Below are positions 26,010 to 35,136 of a stretch of 41,263 nt of DNA, one piece after another; the stretch's first letter is position 1, and each line of letters opens with the position of its first letter. Source of the stretch: a bacterium (GTDB lineage Bacteria > Acidobacteriota > HRBIN11 > JAKEFK01); the NCBI GenBank assembly GCA_022616075.1, contig JAKEFK010000259.1, positions 1-41,263 of the forward strand, read 5' to 3'. Below the pieces are notes generated by a model. It was not told the origin of the DNA, searched no databases, and saw only the letters and a program-made list of their open reading frames with translations. The position numbers and the translations under genes are program-made.

Positions 26010-27480
26010 GACTCTCATGATTCAAGGCACCGCTTCTCACGTTGGGAAAAGCGTGCTGACCGCCGCCATCTGCCGGATACTTCATGAGGACGGCTGGCGA
26101 GTTGCTCCTTTTAAAGCTCAAAACATGGCTCTCAACTCTTATGTCACTCCAGAAGGCGGGGAAATTGGAAGGGCGCAAGCCATGCAGGCTTCGGCGTGCA
26201 GAATCGAACCGCATGTTGACATGAACCCGATTCTCATGAAACCAAATCATGATACGGAAGCCCAGATCATCTTTCGCGGGCGACCTGTAAAAAATATGTC
26301 CGTTGCCGAATACGCTGCTTTTAAGAAGGAGATATTCCCACGGGTGCTGGAAAGCCTGCAACGGTTAAAGCAAGACTATGGAATCGTCGTCATCGAAGGG
26401 GCAGGCAGTCCTGCTGAAATCAACTTGAAGGAACAGGACATCGTGAATATGAAAATTGCCGCGGAAGCCGCTGCGCCTGTTGTTCTGGTTGGCGATATCG
26501 ATCGAGGCGGCGTTTTCGCCTCTTTTGTCGGCACCATGGAGCTGTTGGATCCGGTGGAGCGCGATAACATTGCGGCGTTCTTGATCAACAAGTTCCGCGG
26601 AGATGCTTCACTCCTTACATCCGGCATTGATTATCTGAAACAGCGAACAGGAAAACCGGCGCTGGGAGTGATTCCGTTCTGGAAAAGACTTAATCTGCCG
26701 GAAGAGGATTCGCTTTCAAAAAAGACTTTTGATCGCGATTCTGAGAAATCGATCCGCGTCCGGGTGATCCTGCTTCCTCATCTTTCCAACTTCACAGACT
26801 TCGATGCCTTTCAGCAGGAGCCTGATGTGGCCTTGCGCTATGCGAGCAGCGTGGCTGATTGCGAAAGTGCTGATTTGATCATCCTTCCCGGCAGTAAGTC
26901 CACAATAGCGGATCTCGGTTATTTAAGAGATGCGGGTTTTGTAGAATTCCTCAGCAAAAAGCCGCAGGAGACGACCCTGTTGGGCATCTGCGCCGGCTTT
27001 CAAATGCTTGGCAGAAAGATTTTCGATCCTCTGAAAGTTGAATCCCTGACTGAAGAAGCAGACGGGATCGGTTTGGTTCCTTCGAGCACTGTTTTTCAAC
27101 AGGAAAAGGAAACAAGGCAGGTTTCCGGGGACCTGTTTGAAACATCGCTTCCAATGCGCGGCTACGAGATTCATCATGGCTCGGTTCGATTCGAAAGTTC
27201 GTACACACCTTTCTTTCTGATACGGGATGGACGCTCGCCAGTGAGATCGGAAGGGTATTCCGATCCGGCCAGGAATATTTATGGATCCAGTATTCACGGG
27301 ATCTTCGATCAACCCGAATTTCGTAGATGGTTCTTAAACCGGATCCGCAAAAAGAAAGGCTGGGAACCCCTTAACGTACTTTCCATCGATCCGGATCTGG
27401 CATATCAGGAATTGGCGGCAATGGTCCGGAAGAACATCGACATGGATCTTTTGTACCGCATCATCGAGAAAAAAATATGA
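25999..27480 (+). CDS. cobQ: Cobyric acid synthase
   Basis: It amidates the b, d, e and g side chains of adenosylcobyrinate a,c-diamide to give cobyric acid. The start at 25999 gives MPGKTLMIQGTASHVGKSVLT with the P-loop-like segment, followed by PFKAQNMALNS, EGAGSPAEINL and VVLVGDIDRGGVFAS. The C-terminal amidotransferase has LGICAGFQMLG (Cys near residue 333), YEIHHG and SIHGIFD. Its 493 residues match the family; a longer upstream frame would overlap cobB and was rejected. Codon use returns here to the less GCG-rich style of the rest of the operon. The next gene overlaps by ATGA. Confidence 0.95.
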   Translation: MPGKTLMIQGTASHVGKSVLTAAICRILHEDGWRVAPFKAQNMALNSYVTPEGGEIGRAQAMQASACRIEPHVDMNPILMKPNHDTEAQIIFRGRPVKNMSVAEYAAFKKEIFPRVLESLQRLKQDYGIVVIEGAGSPAEINLKEQDIVNMKIAAEAAAPVVLVGDIDRGGVFASFVGTMELLDPVERDNIAAFLINKFRGDASLLTSGIDYLKQRTGKPALGVIPFWKRLNLPEEDSLSKKTFDRDSEKSIRVRVILLPHLSNFTDFDAFQQEPDVALRYASSVADCESADLIILPGSKSTIADLGYLRDAGFVEFLSKKPQETTLLGICAGFQMLGRKIFDPLKVESLTEEADGIGLVPSSTVFQQEKETRQVSGDLFETSLPMRGYEIHHGSVRFESSYTPFFLIRDGRSPVRSEGYSDPARNIYGSSIHGIFDQPEFRRWFLNRIRKKKGWEPLNVLSIDPDLAYQELAAMVRKNIDMDLLYRIIEKKI

Positions 27481-28334
27481 AAGCGTCCATTCAGGAAGCC
27501 CGCAAGCTGCTGAGCGCTTTTCATGGAATGAAAGGCAGTTTCCCGTTTCGATTGGGAACTACATCCTATATTTATCAGGGTGAAATCGTTCCCAATGTGG
27601 AACTGCTGGGAGACTTTCTGGATGAAGTCCAGCTTTTGCTTTTCGAAGGAGAGAACCATTCGAACATTCGTGATCACTCCACCATCCTTCAATTGAATCA
27701 GCTTGCGGAGCAGAAGAACATTTCTTATTCGATTCATCTACCGCTCGATGCCTATCCCGGACATGAAGACGAAACGATTCGCAGAAACTCCGTAGCGATG
27801 ATCCGGCATATCTACGAAGTGGGTATTGAGCTGCAATGCCGTCGCTTCATTTTTCATTATGCAAGCCGCAACCCGGATGGAAAACCGTTCAACGATTTAC
27901 GGAATTGGCGGGACCAGCTCTGTAAATCTACAGAAGAGCTACTGGCCTCCGGCATCGATCCACAGTTGCTGTGCGTAGAAAATCTGTCGTATCCGTTTTC
28001 ATGGGTTGCGGACCTCGTGGAGAACTATGGCTTTGCAACCTGCATCGATATCGGGCATCTGCGCGTGAATCATTTTCCCGTCAAGCGTCATATCAAGAAA
28101 TATCTCAAAACCACCAGGGTGGTTCATCTGCACGGATTAAAAAATGGCATCGATCACAACGGACTTTCCAGCAAAGACAGGCGAAGCACCAGGCAGTTAT
28201 TTCAAGTAATGGATGAGCTCGGGTACCGGGAGACGGTCATCTTGGAAGTCTTTCAGCTCGATCATTTGACAGAGAGTCTACAATCCTTCCAAAAATTTTG
28301 GCGACAATGGCAAAAGCGGAAATTGTACTCATAA
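27477..28334 (+). CDS. cbiR: CbiR-like cobamide phosphodiesterase (cobamide remodelling)
   Basis: A 285-residue protein of the AP endonuclease 2/sugar isomerase-like TIM-barrel fold. Putative metal-binding blocks are in order: LLLFEGEN, YSIHLPLDAYPG, RRFIFHYAS, LLCVENLSYPF, TCIDIGHLRVN, VVHLHGLKNGIDH and VILEVFQ. CbiR, first characterised in Akkermansia muciniphila, hydrolyses the phosphodiester of the nucleotide loop of adenosylcobamides so the lower ligand can be exchanged. The assignment rests on this fold together with its place between cobQ and cobU, coupled on both sides by overlaps (4 and 28 bases). An unrelated xylose-isomerase-like function is unlikely in this context. Confidence 0.85.
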   Translation: MKASIQEARKLLSAFHGMKGSFPFRLGTTSYIYQGEIVPNVELLGDFLDEVQLLLFEGENHSNIRDHSTILQLNQLAEQKNISYSIHLPLDAYPGHEDETIRRNSVAMIRHIYEVGIELQCRRFIFHYASRNPDGKPFNDLRNWRDQLCKSTEELLASGIDPQLLCVENLSYPFSWVADLVENYGFATCIDIGHLRVNHFPVKRHIKKYLKTTRVVHLHGLKNGIDHNGLSSKDRRSTRQLFQVMDELGYRETVILEVFQLDHLTESLQSFQKFWRQWQKRKLYS

Positions 28335-28819
28335 CCGGCGGCGCCAGAAGCGGAAAAAGCGCCCAGGCTCTGCGTCTGGCCTCAGCGCGCCCCGGGATCT
28401 TCCTTGCAACAGCCGAAGCATTGGATCAGGAAATGAAAGAACGGATCCGCCAGCACCGGTTGGAAAGAAGCGCTGAATGGAAAACGATTGAAGAGCCTGT
28501 GTTGCCGGCAAGAATCCTCACGGAGAATCACACGGACACGGTGGTGGTGGACTGCATCACACTCTGGCTGTCGAATCTCCTGATGCGTTCTTATGATCAA
28601 GAGCAGATCGAAAGAGAAGTGTCCGTTCTGTGTGAGGCACTTCAGGCCAGAGAAGCTACTACAATTTTAGTAACCAATGAGGTCGGAATGGGAATTGTGC
28701 CGGAGCACGCTTCCGGCCGCCTGTTTCGAGATGTGGCCGGCAAGACGAATCAAAGAATTGCGGCGATGGCCCACTGTGTGATCTTCATGGTCAGTGGATT
28801 ACCACTCTATATAAAGTGA
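28307..28819 (+). CDS. cobU: Adenosylcobinamide kinase/GTP guanylyltransferase
   Basis: It phosphorylates adenosylcobinamide and activates the phosphate with GMP, giving AdoCbi-GDP. The P-loop GGARSGKS lies at about 10-17, followed by ATAEALDQEMKERIRQHR (with the guanylylated-His region), VVDCITLWLSNLL and VTNEVGMGIVPE. Its 170 residues match the family. I chose the ATG at 28307; a TTG 9 bases earlier is also in frame. It overlaps the end of cbiR by 28 bases, so the product of CbiR is placed beside the enzyme that uses it. Confidence 0.94.
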   Translation: MAKAEIVLITGGARSGKSAQALRLASARPGIFLATAEALDQEMKERIRQHRLERSAEWKTIEEPVLPARILTENHTDTVVVDCITLWLSNLLMRSYDQEQIEREVSVLCEALQAREATTILVTNEVGMGIVPEHASGRLFRDVAGKTNQRIAAMAHCVIFMVSGLPLYIK

Positions 28820-28826
28820 GGTGTGA

Positions 28827-29867
28827 ATGAAAATACCGGAAATCGGGCCTATCGATCCACTGTTTTTCAAGAAAGCTCAGGATCACTGGGACAATTTGAT
28901 TAAACCTCAAGGGAGTCTGGGGCGACTGGAAGAGATCGTCTCAAGGATCTGCGCGATCACACGAACAGAAATTCCTGACATTGCCAGAAAGAGGCTGCTG
29001 GTGTTTGCGGCCGATCATGGAATCGTAAGGGAAGGAGTAAGCGCCTATCCTCAGGATGTCACCGTTCAGATGGTCCGTGGTTTCCTTGCGGGAAAGGCTG
29101 CAATCTCGATGCTGGCAAAACAGCACAAAATCGATTTGAAAATTGTCGACATGGGGATCGCTTCCACCATTTCTCACAGAGATCTTATCAGCGTGCATAT
29201 CAATAACGGGACTCGAAACTTCCTGCGAGAACCCGCAATGACAGTTCAAGAAATGACCGAAGCTTTTCAGGCGGGCATTCGCTTTGCGCAGGAAGCCAAG
29301 AGAGACGGGATACAGCTTCTCGCAGGCGGAGATATGGGGATTGGAAATACAGCGGCTGCAAGCGCAATTTATTCTGCGCTTTTCGGTTTGGATCCGGATG
29401 TGGTAACGGGAAAAGGGGCGGGTCTGGATGAAAAAGGCAGGGTTCACAAGACTCAGATCATCCGCGAGGCTTTGAAAAAATGGAACATCACTGACAGGGA
29501 ACCTCTGAAGATCCTTCAACACTTTGGTGGTTTTGAAGTTGCCGCGCTCTCCGGGTTGTACATAGGCGCGGCATCCGAAAGGATTCCCATTGTGATTGAC
29601 GGTTTCATTTGCAGTTCGGCTGCCGCTATCAGCGTGGCGCTGGCGCCGGTTTCGAAAGAATACATGTTTTTCGGCCACGCTTCGGCGGAGAATGGCTATG
29701 GGATTGTCTTGCAGCATCTTGATGTGAAGCCGATTCTGGATCTGGACATGCGTCTTGGAGAAGGCACAGGCGCCGCCCTCGCGTTTGGCATCATTCAATC
29801 GGCAGTCGATCTCTTCCGGGAGATGCCTACTTTTGAGCAAGCGGAAGTATCGCGAAAGAAAGAATGA
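28827..29867 (+). CDS. cobT: Nicotinate-nucleotide:dimethylbenzimidazole phosphoribosyltransferase
   Basis: It activates the lower-ligand base to its alpha-riboside phosphate for attachment by CobS, and its base preference sets which cobamide is rebuilt. Family motifs: LIKPQGSLGRLE, FAADHGIVREGVSAYPQDVT, LAGGDMGIGNTAAASAI, FGGFEVAALSG, DGFICSSAAA, and LDMRLGEGTGAALA with the catalytic Glu. Its 346 residues are normal. Start at 28827 with GAGGTG upstream. The stop overlaps cobS by ATGA. Confidence 0.95.
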   Translation: MKIPEIGPIDPLFFKKAQDHWDNLIKPQGSLGRLEEIVSRICAITRTEIPDIARKRLLVFAADHGIVREGVSAYPQDVTVQMVRGFLAGKAAISMLAKQHKIDLKIVDMGIASTISHRDLISVHINNGTRNFLREPAMTVQEMTEAFQAGIRFAQEAKRDGIQLLAGGDMGIGNTAAASAIYSALFGLDPDVVTGKGAGLDEKGRVHKTQIIREALKKWNITDREPLKILQHFGGFEVAALSGLYIGAASERIPIVIDGFICSSAAAISVALAPVSKEYMFFGHASAENGYGIVLQHLDVKPILDLDMRLGEGTGAALAFGIIQSAVDLFREMPTFEQAEVSRKKE

Positions 29868-30601
29868 GATCATTCCTGCTCGCCCTTCAGTTTCTTACTG
29901 TTTTTCGAATCCATCGAAATCTTAATTTCCGGCCGCAGGATTTTTCATCAAGCCTGCGGTGGTTCTTCGTGACTGGCCTGCTGCTCGGCTTACTTCAATG
30001 GCTTCTTGCCTGTGCATTATTGAGGGTTCACTGTCCTCTCGATCTTTTAGCAGTGCTGCTTGTGATTACCGGACTCGTTTCCACAGGAGGATTGCACCTT
30101 GACGGTGTAGCCGATACTGCGGATGGCTTTGGCGCGGGAACGGATCGCGAATCAGTGTTGGGGATGATGAAGGATAAGCGGACCGGAGTTTACGGTATTG
30201 CCGCCATTTCACTGAGTTTGCTTATGAAGTTTCTTGCCTTTTCACATGTCTTGAATGCGGGAAGTCTCATCATGCTTGCGATGTCTCCAATGTTGAGCCG
30301 TGCGCTGATTGCTGCGACCTGCACAACTTTACCGTATGCGCGGCAGGAAGGCACCGGTAAAGCATTTTCGGAAGGTTCCTTTGTGAAACACGCGGTTCCA
30401 TCGTTATTCCTCTGTGTGATCATCCTGTTCTATTTTCTTGGAAGGTCCGGCGTATATCTATTCGGAATCGTATGTGCTGTGGCTTTGCTTTTCGGCATGT
30501 ATTGCTATCTGAAAATCCGCGGTTTCACCGGGGACACACTGGGAGCGCAAAATGAAATTGCGGAAATCACAGCACTGTTTTCCGGAGGCTTGATGCATTG
30601 A
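29864..30601 (+). CDS. cobS: Adenosylcobinamide-GDP ribazoletransferase (cobalamin synthase)
   Basis: An integral membrane enzyme that joins AdoCbi-GDP to the activated lower ligand. Signature segments: LALQFLTVFRI at the N terminus, GGLHLDGVADTADGFGAG (about 74-91), MMKDKRTGVYG (about 104-114), and GFTGDTLGAQNEIAEI near the C terminus. It has about six TM helices in 245 residues. It overlaps cobT and cbiB by 4 bases each. Confidence 0.94.
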   Translation: MRSFLLALQFLTVFRIHRNLNFRPQDFSSSLRWFFVTGLLLGLLQWLLACALLRVHCPLDLLAVLLVITGLVSTGGLHLDGVADTADGFGAGTDRESVLGMMKDKRTGVYGIAAISLSLLMKFLAFSHVLNAGSLIMLAMSPMLSRALIAATCTTLPYARQEGTGKAFSEGSFVKHAVPSLFLCVIILFYFLGRSGVYLFGIVCAVALLFGMYCYLKIRGFTGDTLGAQNEIAEITALFSGGLMH

Positions 30602-31554
30602 ATCCGGCAATTTTTATATCGGCTTATCTGCTGGATCTGATCATTGGGGATCCCGAATGGTTGCCGCATCCGGTTCGGCTGATTGGTTGGATCACGAATA
30701 GTGGAGAAAGAATGATCAGGAGAATAGCTCACACCCCGTGGAGTGAGTTCTTTGGAGGTTTACTTCTGACTGTTTCAATCATTACGGTTATGTGGATCAG
30801 TACAGCATGGGTTGTGCACTTGCTTGGCCGATGGAACCAAACGGCTAGCTTTCTGGCGTCAATCTATCTGGCTTCTACCACTCTCACGACACACTGTCTC
30901 GTTCTGGAGGTCCGCCGTATCTATCGGTTGCTTGAATCGGGGCACATTGAAGGAGCACGCCGTCATCTCTCCCGCATCGTAGGAAGAGACACTGACGACC
31001 TTGATGTCCCGGACATCGTTCGTGCCGCGATTGAATCGGCGGCGGAAAGCGCTTCAGATGGAATCGTAGCTCCGATGTTTTATCTTGCTTTGGGTGGCAT
31101 CCCTGCAGCTTTTGCTTACAAAGTGATCAACACAATGGATTCAATGATCGGACATCAAGACACTCGATACCGGTATTTTGGAAAATTCGCAGCACGAGTG
31201 GATGATGCGGTAAATTTCTTTCCCGCGCGGATAACCGCATTTCTGATCACGGCATCAGCATTTCTGTGCAGGTTTGATTGGCAGAACGCGTGGAAGGTAT
31301 GGCAGCGCGATGCCGGTAAACACGCCAGTCCTAATGCAGGGCGCCCGGAAGCGGCTATGGCCGGAGCACTCGGCGTGCGTTTGGGTGGGCTGAACTTTTA
31401 CGGTGGTGAAGCTTGCCAGGGAGCATACCTCGGTGAAGCGCGTGTTCCTTTGAACATCGAATCACTCAAGCGATCCATTGTCATTGTCCTGCTGGTTTCA
31501 CTCCTTTCGTTCATGATGCTGTTGAGCCTTCTTACCTATATATATGGTAGATAA
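30598..31554 (+). CDS. cbiB: Adenosylcobinamide-phosphate synthase
   Basis: It attaches aminopropanol (or its phosphate) to cobyric acid in the membrane (cobD in aerobic-pathway naming). The N terminus AYLLDLIIGDPEWLPHPVRLIGW is diagnostic. Later motifs are DIVRAAIESAAESASDGIVAPMFY, YKVINTMDSMIGHQ, and the late RPEAAMAGALGVRLGG. 318 residues. It starts at a TTG that overlaps the cobS stop (TTGA) with GGAGG about 10 bases upstream. The aminopropanol phosphate donor would come from the next gene. Confidence 0.93.
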   Translation: MNPAIFISAYLLDLIIGDPEWLPHPVRLIGWITNSGERMIRRIAHTPWSEFFGGLLLTVSIITVMWISTAWVVHLLGRWNQTASFLASIYLASTTLTTHCLVLEVRRIYRLLESGHIEGARRHLSRIVGRDTDDLDVPDIVRAAIESAAESASDGIVAPMFYLALGGIPAAFAYKVINTMDSMIGHQDTRYRYFGKFAARVDDAVNFFPARITAFLITASAFLCRFDWQNAWKVWQRDAGKHASPNAGRPEAAMAGALGVRLGGLNFYGGEACQGAYLGEARVPLNIESLKRSIVIVLLVSLLSFMMLLSLLTYIYGR

Positions 31555-32653
31555 TTTGAATCAAGATTCAGCGGTACACGGTGGAGCAGTCCATGAAGCC
31601 GCTCGCCGTTGGCGAGTAAGACCGGAAGAAATACTGGACTTCAGCGCAAACATCAATCCGTCGGGACCACAGCCGAGTGTCATCGAAGAACTCCTGAGAG
31701 CACCTATCGATATTCGATGGTATCCGGACTCTACCCGGTTGATTGGGATTCTTTCTGAAAAACTTGGCGTACCGGCCGGGAGCATCACTATAGGCAACGG
31801 TTCTGCGGCTTTGATTTTTGCAGTGTTGCGCGCACTAAGGCCGAAACGTGCATTGCTGCTGCATCCGGCGTTCGCAGAATATCAACGTGCAGTGAAAGCT
31901 GCCGGCGCAAAGATGGATTCTTATTTGTTGCGGGAACAACAATCATTTCAGCCTGATTATGAGGCACTCCATACAATGGTGTGTTCACGCGGCATTGATC
32001 TGGTTTTGTTGAACAACCCTCACAATCCTTCCGGCGCTTTGTTGTCTCGTGGCGATATTGAAAACCTGTCTGCGTTGCTGGAGCCTCGCCGGGTATGCCT
32101 GGTTGTGGATGAGGCCTTTATCGATTATGCTCCGGAGGCAAGTGTACTTCCAGGCGCCTCAAACTTATCCAACGTCATTGTCATCCGGTCGCTCACGAAA
32201 TTTTACGCCATACCTGGCCTGCGCGTTGGGTATGCCGTATGTAATCACATTTTTGCTTCCCGGCTGAAGTATCAAATTGAAGGATGGCCCGTTTCGAGTA
32301 TTGCTTTACGCGCAGCAGCGAAGGCATTGACCGATCTACTATATGAGGAGAGAACCCGGGATCAGAACGAAACTGCCCGCAGAGAATTTGTCGAAGAACT
32401 CCGGAAAATTCAGGGCATCACAGTCTTTCCATCCTCGGCAAACTTCCTGTTGGTCAAGTTACGCGGCTCCGGGTCGCATCTCCAGCACTGGCTCGAACGC
32501 CATCGAATCCTAATCCGGTGCTGTGACTCTTTCACCGGGCTTAATGACAATTTTATCAGGCTTGCGGTTCGCCTCCCGGAAGAAAACATGCGGTTAGCCG
32601 GCTTGATCAAGGAATGGGTTGGTCTGGAAAGCAGGAAGGATTACCAGCGTTAA
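31544..32653 (+). CDS. cobD: L-threonine-O-3-phosphate decarboxylase (PLP enzyme)
   Basis: It makes (R)-1-amino-2-propanol O-phosphate for CbiB. A HisC-like class II aminotransferase fold: VHGGAVHEAARRW and LDFSANINPSGP at the N terminus, NNPHNPSG (about 165-172), VVDEAFIDYAPEAS, and the PLP-lysine motif RSLTKFYAIPGLRVGYAV (about 220-237). Its 369 residues and the opening HGG motif favour CobD over HisC. It overlaps cbiB by 11 bases and ends the operon. The stop is only a few bases from the convergent TonB fragment; a weak TTAAG/CTTAA hairpin at about 32651-32665 is not a convincing terminator. Confidence 0.93.
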   Translation: MVDNLNQDSAVHGGAVHEAARRWRVRPEEILDFSANINPSGPQPSVIEELLRAPIDIRWYPDSTRLIGILSEKLGVPAGSITIGNGSAALIFAVLRALRPKRALLLHPAFAEYQRAVKAAGAKMDSYLLREQQSFQPDYEALHTMVCSRGIDLVLLNNPHNPSGALLSRGDIENLSALLEPRRVCLVVDEAFIDYAPEASVLPGASNLSNVIVIRSLTKFYAIPGLRVGYAVCNHIFASRLKYQIEGWPVSSIALRAAAKALTDLLYEERTRDQNETARREFVEELRKIQGITVFPSSANFLLVKLRGSGSHLQHWLERHRILIRCCDSFTGLNDNFIRLAVRLPEENMRLAGLIKEWVGLESRKDYQR

Positions 32654-32660
32654 GCAAGCC

Positions 32661-33440
32661 TTAAAAATTGGCCGTAAGTCTGAAACGAACTGAGAGTGGC
32701 TCAACTGGATGGGTATGAATATCATCTACTCCTGCGAATGGTTCTCCGGGCAGTCTTGACGTGTAGAAGTAATCGACATCACTCGATTTCGAATTCAGCA
32801 GATTGAAGATATCTACAAATGTATTCCAGTTCTTGTTGATACGGTAACCGGTAGATAAATTCACAAGAGTCGAGGATTTCGAGCGAACACTGTTGTCTTC
32901 AATCAATGGACGTGGACCGAAAAACCGCAGATGAGCTCCAAGAATCAAGCGTCCCCAGAACGAATCAGCGAGCTGTCCACCTTGTCTGGTTGTAAGGATG
33001 CCTACTGAATGTTTAAACGGATTGAACTTGATCGGAAGTCCTTCCATCCAAATTCCAGCCGTAAAAACACCTTCTACTGCACCTGGAATCCGGTCGCCGG
33101 CCGGATCGACATCGCGGAAACGAGCGCGCGAATAAGCCCAGTTCCATTCGAGAGTCATCCATGGAAACGCCTTGTAATGATTATCCCATTCGAAACCCGT
33201 GCGGCGGCTGGGACGACTGGGTTCAGTGATGCCCGCGTCTCCAACAAACAAAAGCTCTGAATCAAAATCGAGCAGCCATAGTGAGAAAGTCGTCTGCCAT
33301 TTCTTGAATGGAGAACTTCTCAGCCCCCACTCGCCTCCCCTGGATCGGACTAATGGGTCTACAGGTTCTGCTTGCTCACCGGTCAGAGGATCTACATGAA
33401 TGGTTGTTCCCCGCGCGAAAGGTCCAACGAAAGCTTTACG
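32661..33440 (-). pseudogene. 3' part of a TonB-dependent receptor, 5' half missing
   Basis: The minus-strand frame from about 33440 down to the stop at 32661 reads as the C-terminal barrel of a TonB receptor: RGTTIHVDP, VDPLVRSRGGEWGLRSSP, DSELLFVGDAGITEPSRPSRR, RIPGAVEG, FFGPRPLIEDNSVRSKSSTLVNL, DIFNLLNSKSSDVDYFYTSRLPGEP, ending in TANF. About 260 residues are in frame, but the plug, signal peptide and early barrel are absent. Beyond about 33440 the sequence becomes part of a plus-strand antiporter fragment. It cannot make a working receptor. Substrate unknown; nearby His-rich proteins hint at metals. Confidence 0.75.
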
Positions 33441-34020
33441 ATTGGATCGCTCTCATTCCTTCGGCTTTCCTAGGAACGATGTTCATCTGCCGGTACAGTG
33501 TTGGATTGGGATTGGCGCGCGGCTCAAATCGCCGGTATTGCGTTGAGTACAACTTCTTTAGCCGTGGTTTATGCAGTTCTTGTTGAAACAGGGCTAACCA
33601 GGACTGAAATCGGGGAAGATCATCATGGAGGCTTGAATATCTCCCTGCCTTTGCTTTGGGCGGACGCCGGTTTATTCGGGGTTGCTGCTTGCTGTGAAAC
33701 TAATTACAAAGTTCGTTGGTGTGTTTCCTCCATCGAGGATTTTTCTCCCCCAGAGAAGCAACGTATACAACTTTGTTGATGAGTACCGGATTAACCATGA
33801 GAACGATCAGCTCCCTTTTCGGTTATCAGGCTGGAATTATCAATCAGGCTCAATTCTCGGTTCTTGTGGCGGTGGCTGTTGCCAGTGCCACGCTCCGACC
33901 TTTCTGGCTCAGCGTTTTTTCCATCCGCATCATGCGTTTGAAGCGTTGGGAAGCGAGGTAGAGCCGGAACTGCTCGAAACACCGAATAATTCCGTAGCCG
34001 CCGAGCGTCCATCTCACTGA
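33425..34020 (+). pseudogene. Broken Na+/H+ antiporter (CPA2 type) fragment
   Basis: Plus-strand fragments in three frames reassemble part of a cation/proton antiporter. They are AGTVLDWDWRAAQIAGIAL with STTSLAVVYAVLVETGL (about 33490-33620), LLAVKLITKFVGVFP (about 33685-33730), YTTLLMSTGLTMRTISSLFG with GIINQAQFSVLV (about 33765-33880), and the C terminus AQRFFHPHHAFEALGSEVEP (about 33915-33975), ending at a stop at 34018-34020. The N-terminal part is missing. Roughly 80-100 residues expected between the first and second piece are also gone, and at least two frameshifts remain. Confidence 0.7.
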
Positions 34021-35081
34021 ATCCCAAAGCCAATGCCGGAAACAATTCGAAAGCTCGTCTCGTGCTGATTGCCATTTGGATCGTTTACCAGCGGAATACC
34101 GACCGACACGAATGCGGACCACTGTCCCGACATCCCGATTCTCATTCCGGGCGAAACGTAAACAAGGTTGCCACCCGTGTTTTCATCCTCAACACCGGCA
34201 ATTTTGTGTTTTTGCTGCCACTCACCGTTCAGCTCCAGGATCAGGTCCCAGATAAAATGAGGATGAGATTCATCTTGATGTTTCGCGTCATCATGATGAT
34301 GGTGACGAAGCTCTTCTTGCCCCTTCCATCCATAAGAGAGGGCAAGGTTGTAGTGAAATAGATCACCCAGTTCCGTATCCTGCGATCCTTCCGTTGTAGC
34401 AGTATAAGGAACATTCAAATCCGCGAAGCTCTGGAAAGTTTCTTGGAGAATGCAAGTCCTGCGAGTAGGTCAGTTGAGCCGGAACCGGGCTGATGTTTCT
34501 GTTTCAAAGGTAACTCCCTCGGAATCTGTTTCGCCCGTCAGGCCGGATGGAAATTTCAGGCCCGCGAGTAGCGCTCCTTGTAATCCGGATTCCTCGTTTT
34601 GCATGAAACGATATTGTCCGAACACTAGCGCATCACCGATGCCTCTTGAGTTCCCATGGTGAATTTCGGCCTCTTCTTGGTTACTCTCTGCACGTCGCTC
34701 ATGTTCATGATTTTCGATTTCCGCTTCTCGTATATCGTTTCTTGCTACATAAGGGACTCGAAAGCTGAGAGAAAGATCATCCGTTATACCATAGGCCACA
34801 TTCAGGAAAGTTGTCACGACCGAACTTGTACTATGGATATGCTGATCTTGTTCGGCAAACTCGATGAGCTGATCATCGGTGAACGTCTGGAGATCCAAGT
34901 ATTCCAGCCGTGAAGAGAAGGACCACTGTCCTTTGTTAAGAGTAATTGCGCCAACCGTGACAATCGGACCCGTTGAATCGGCACCGAAACCTGCTGAAGG
35001 ATGATCCGCGACGGCCGCCCGCGACACAAAAATAAGAAGAAAGCAAATGCAATAAGCAGAGAAACCCCGAAATACACGCAT
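34014..35081 (-). pseudogene. Outer-membrane beta-barrel protein, broken by frameshifts
   Basis: The first part (35081 to about 34470) has a signal peptide (MRVFRGFSAYCICFLLIFVSRAAVA), a good AGGAG, and beta-barrel text such as ITDDLSLSFRVPYV and GIGDALVFGQYRF. The frame then shifts at about 34485 (QPGSGSTDLLAGLAFS) and again at about 34435 (ADLNVPYTATTEG), running to the stop at 34014 with the terminal strand RIVSGIGFGIQ. It resembles the transporter/phenol-degradation-MetA-like outer-membrane family. Two surface-loop-like stretches are His-rich (HEHERR and HHHHDD with HPH), suggesting metal binding. Two base corrections would restore one frame, so sequencing error is an alternative to decay. 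Confidence 0.6.
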
Positions 35082-35136
35082 TATGACACTCCTTTATTAA
35101 TTTGTTTGACGGCTTCGAAATAGAACTGAATCGACG

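Noticed and set aside
25684-26361. 225-residue antisense frame across the cobB/cobQ junction
   Set aside because: It is the complement of two well-supported genes.
28941-29873. 310-residue antisense frame opposite cobT
   Set aside because: cobT is unmistakable on the other strand and the antisense text shows no domain or ribosome binding site.
32651-32670. Terminator after cobD
   Set aside because: Only a 5-bp TTAAG/CTTAA stem with no proper T run.
33440-33660. Extension of the TonB receptor frame beyond about 33440 on the minus strand
   Set aside because: The same stretch reads clearly as Na+/H+ antiporter on the plus strand, so the minus frame there is a shadow.
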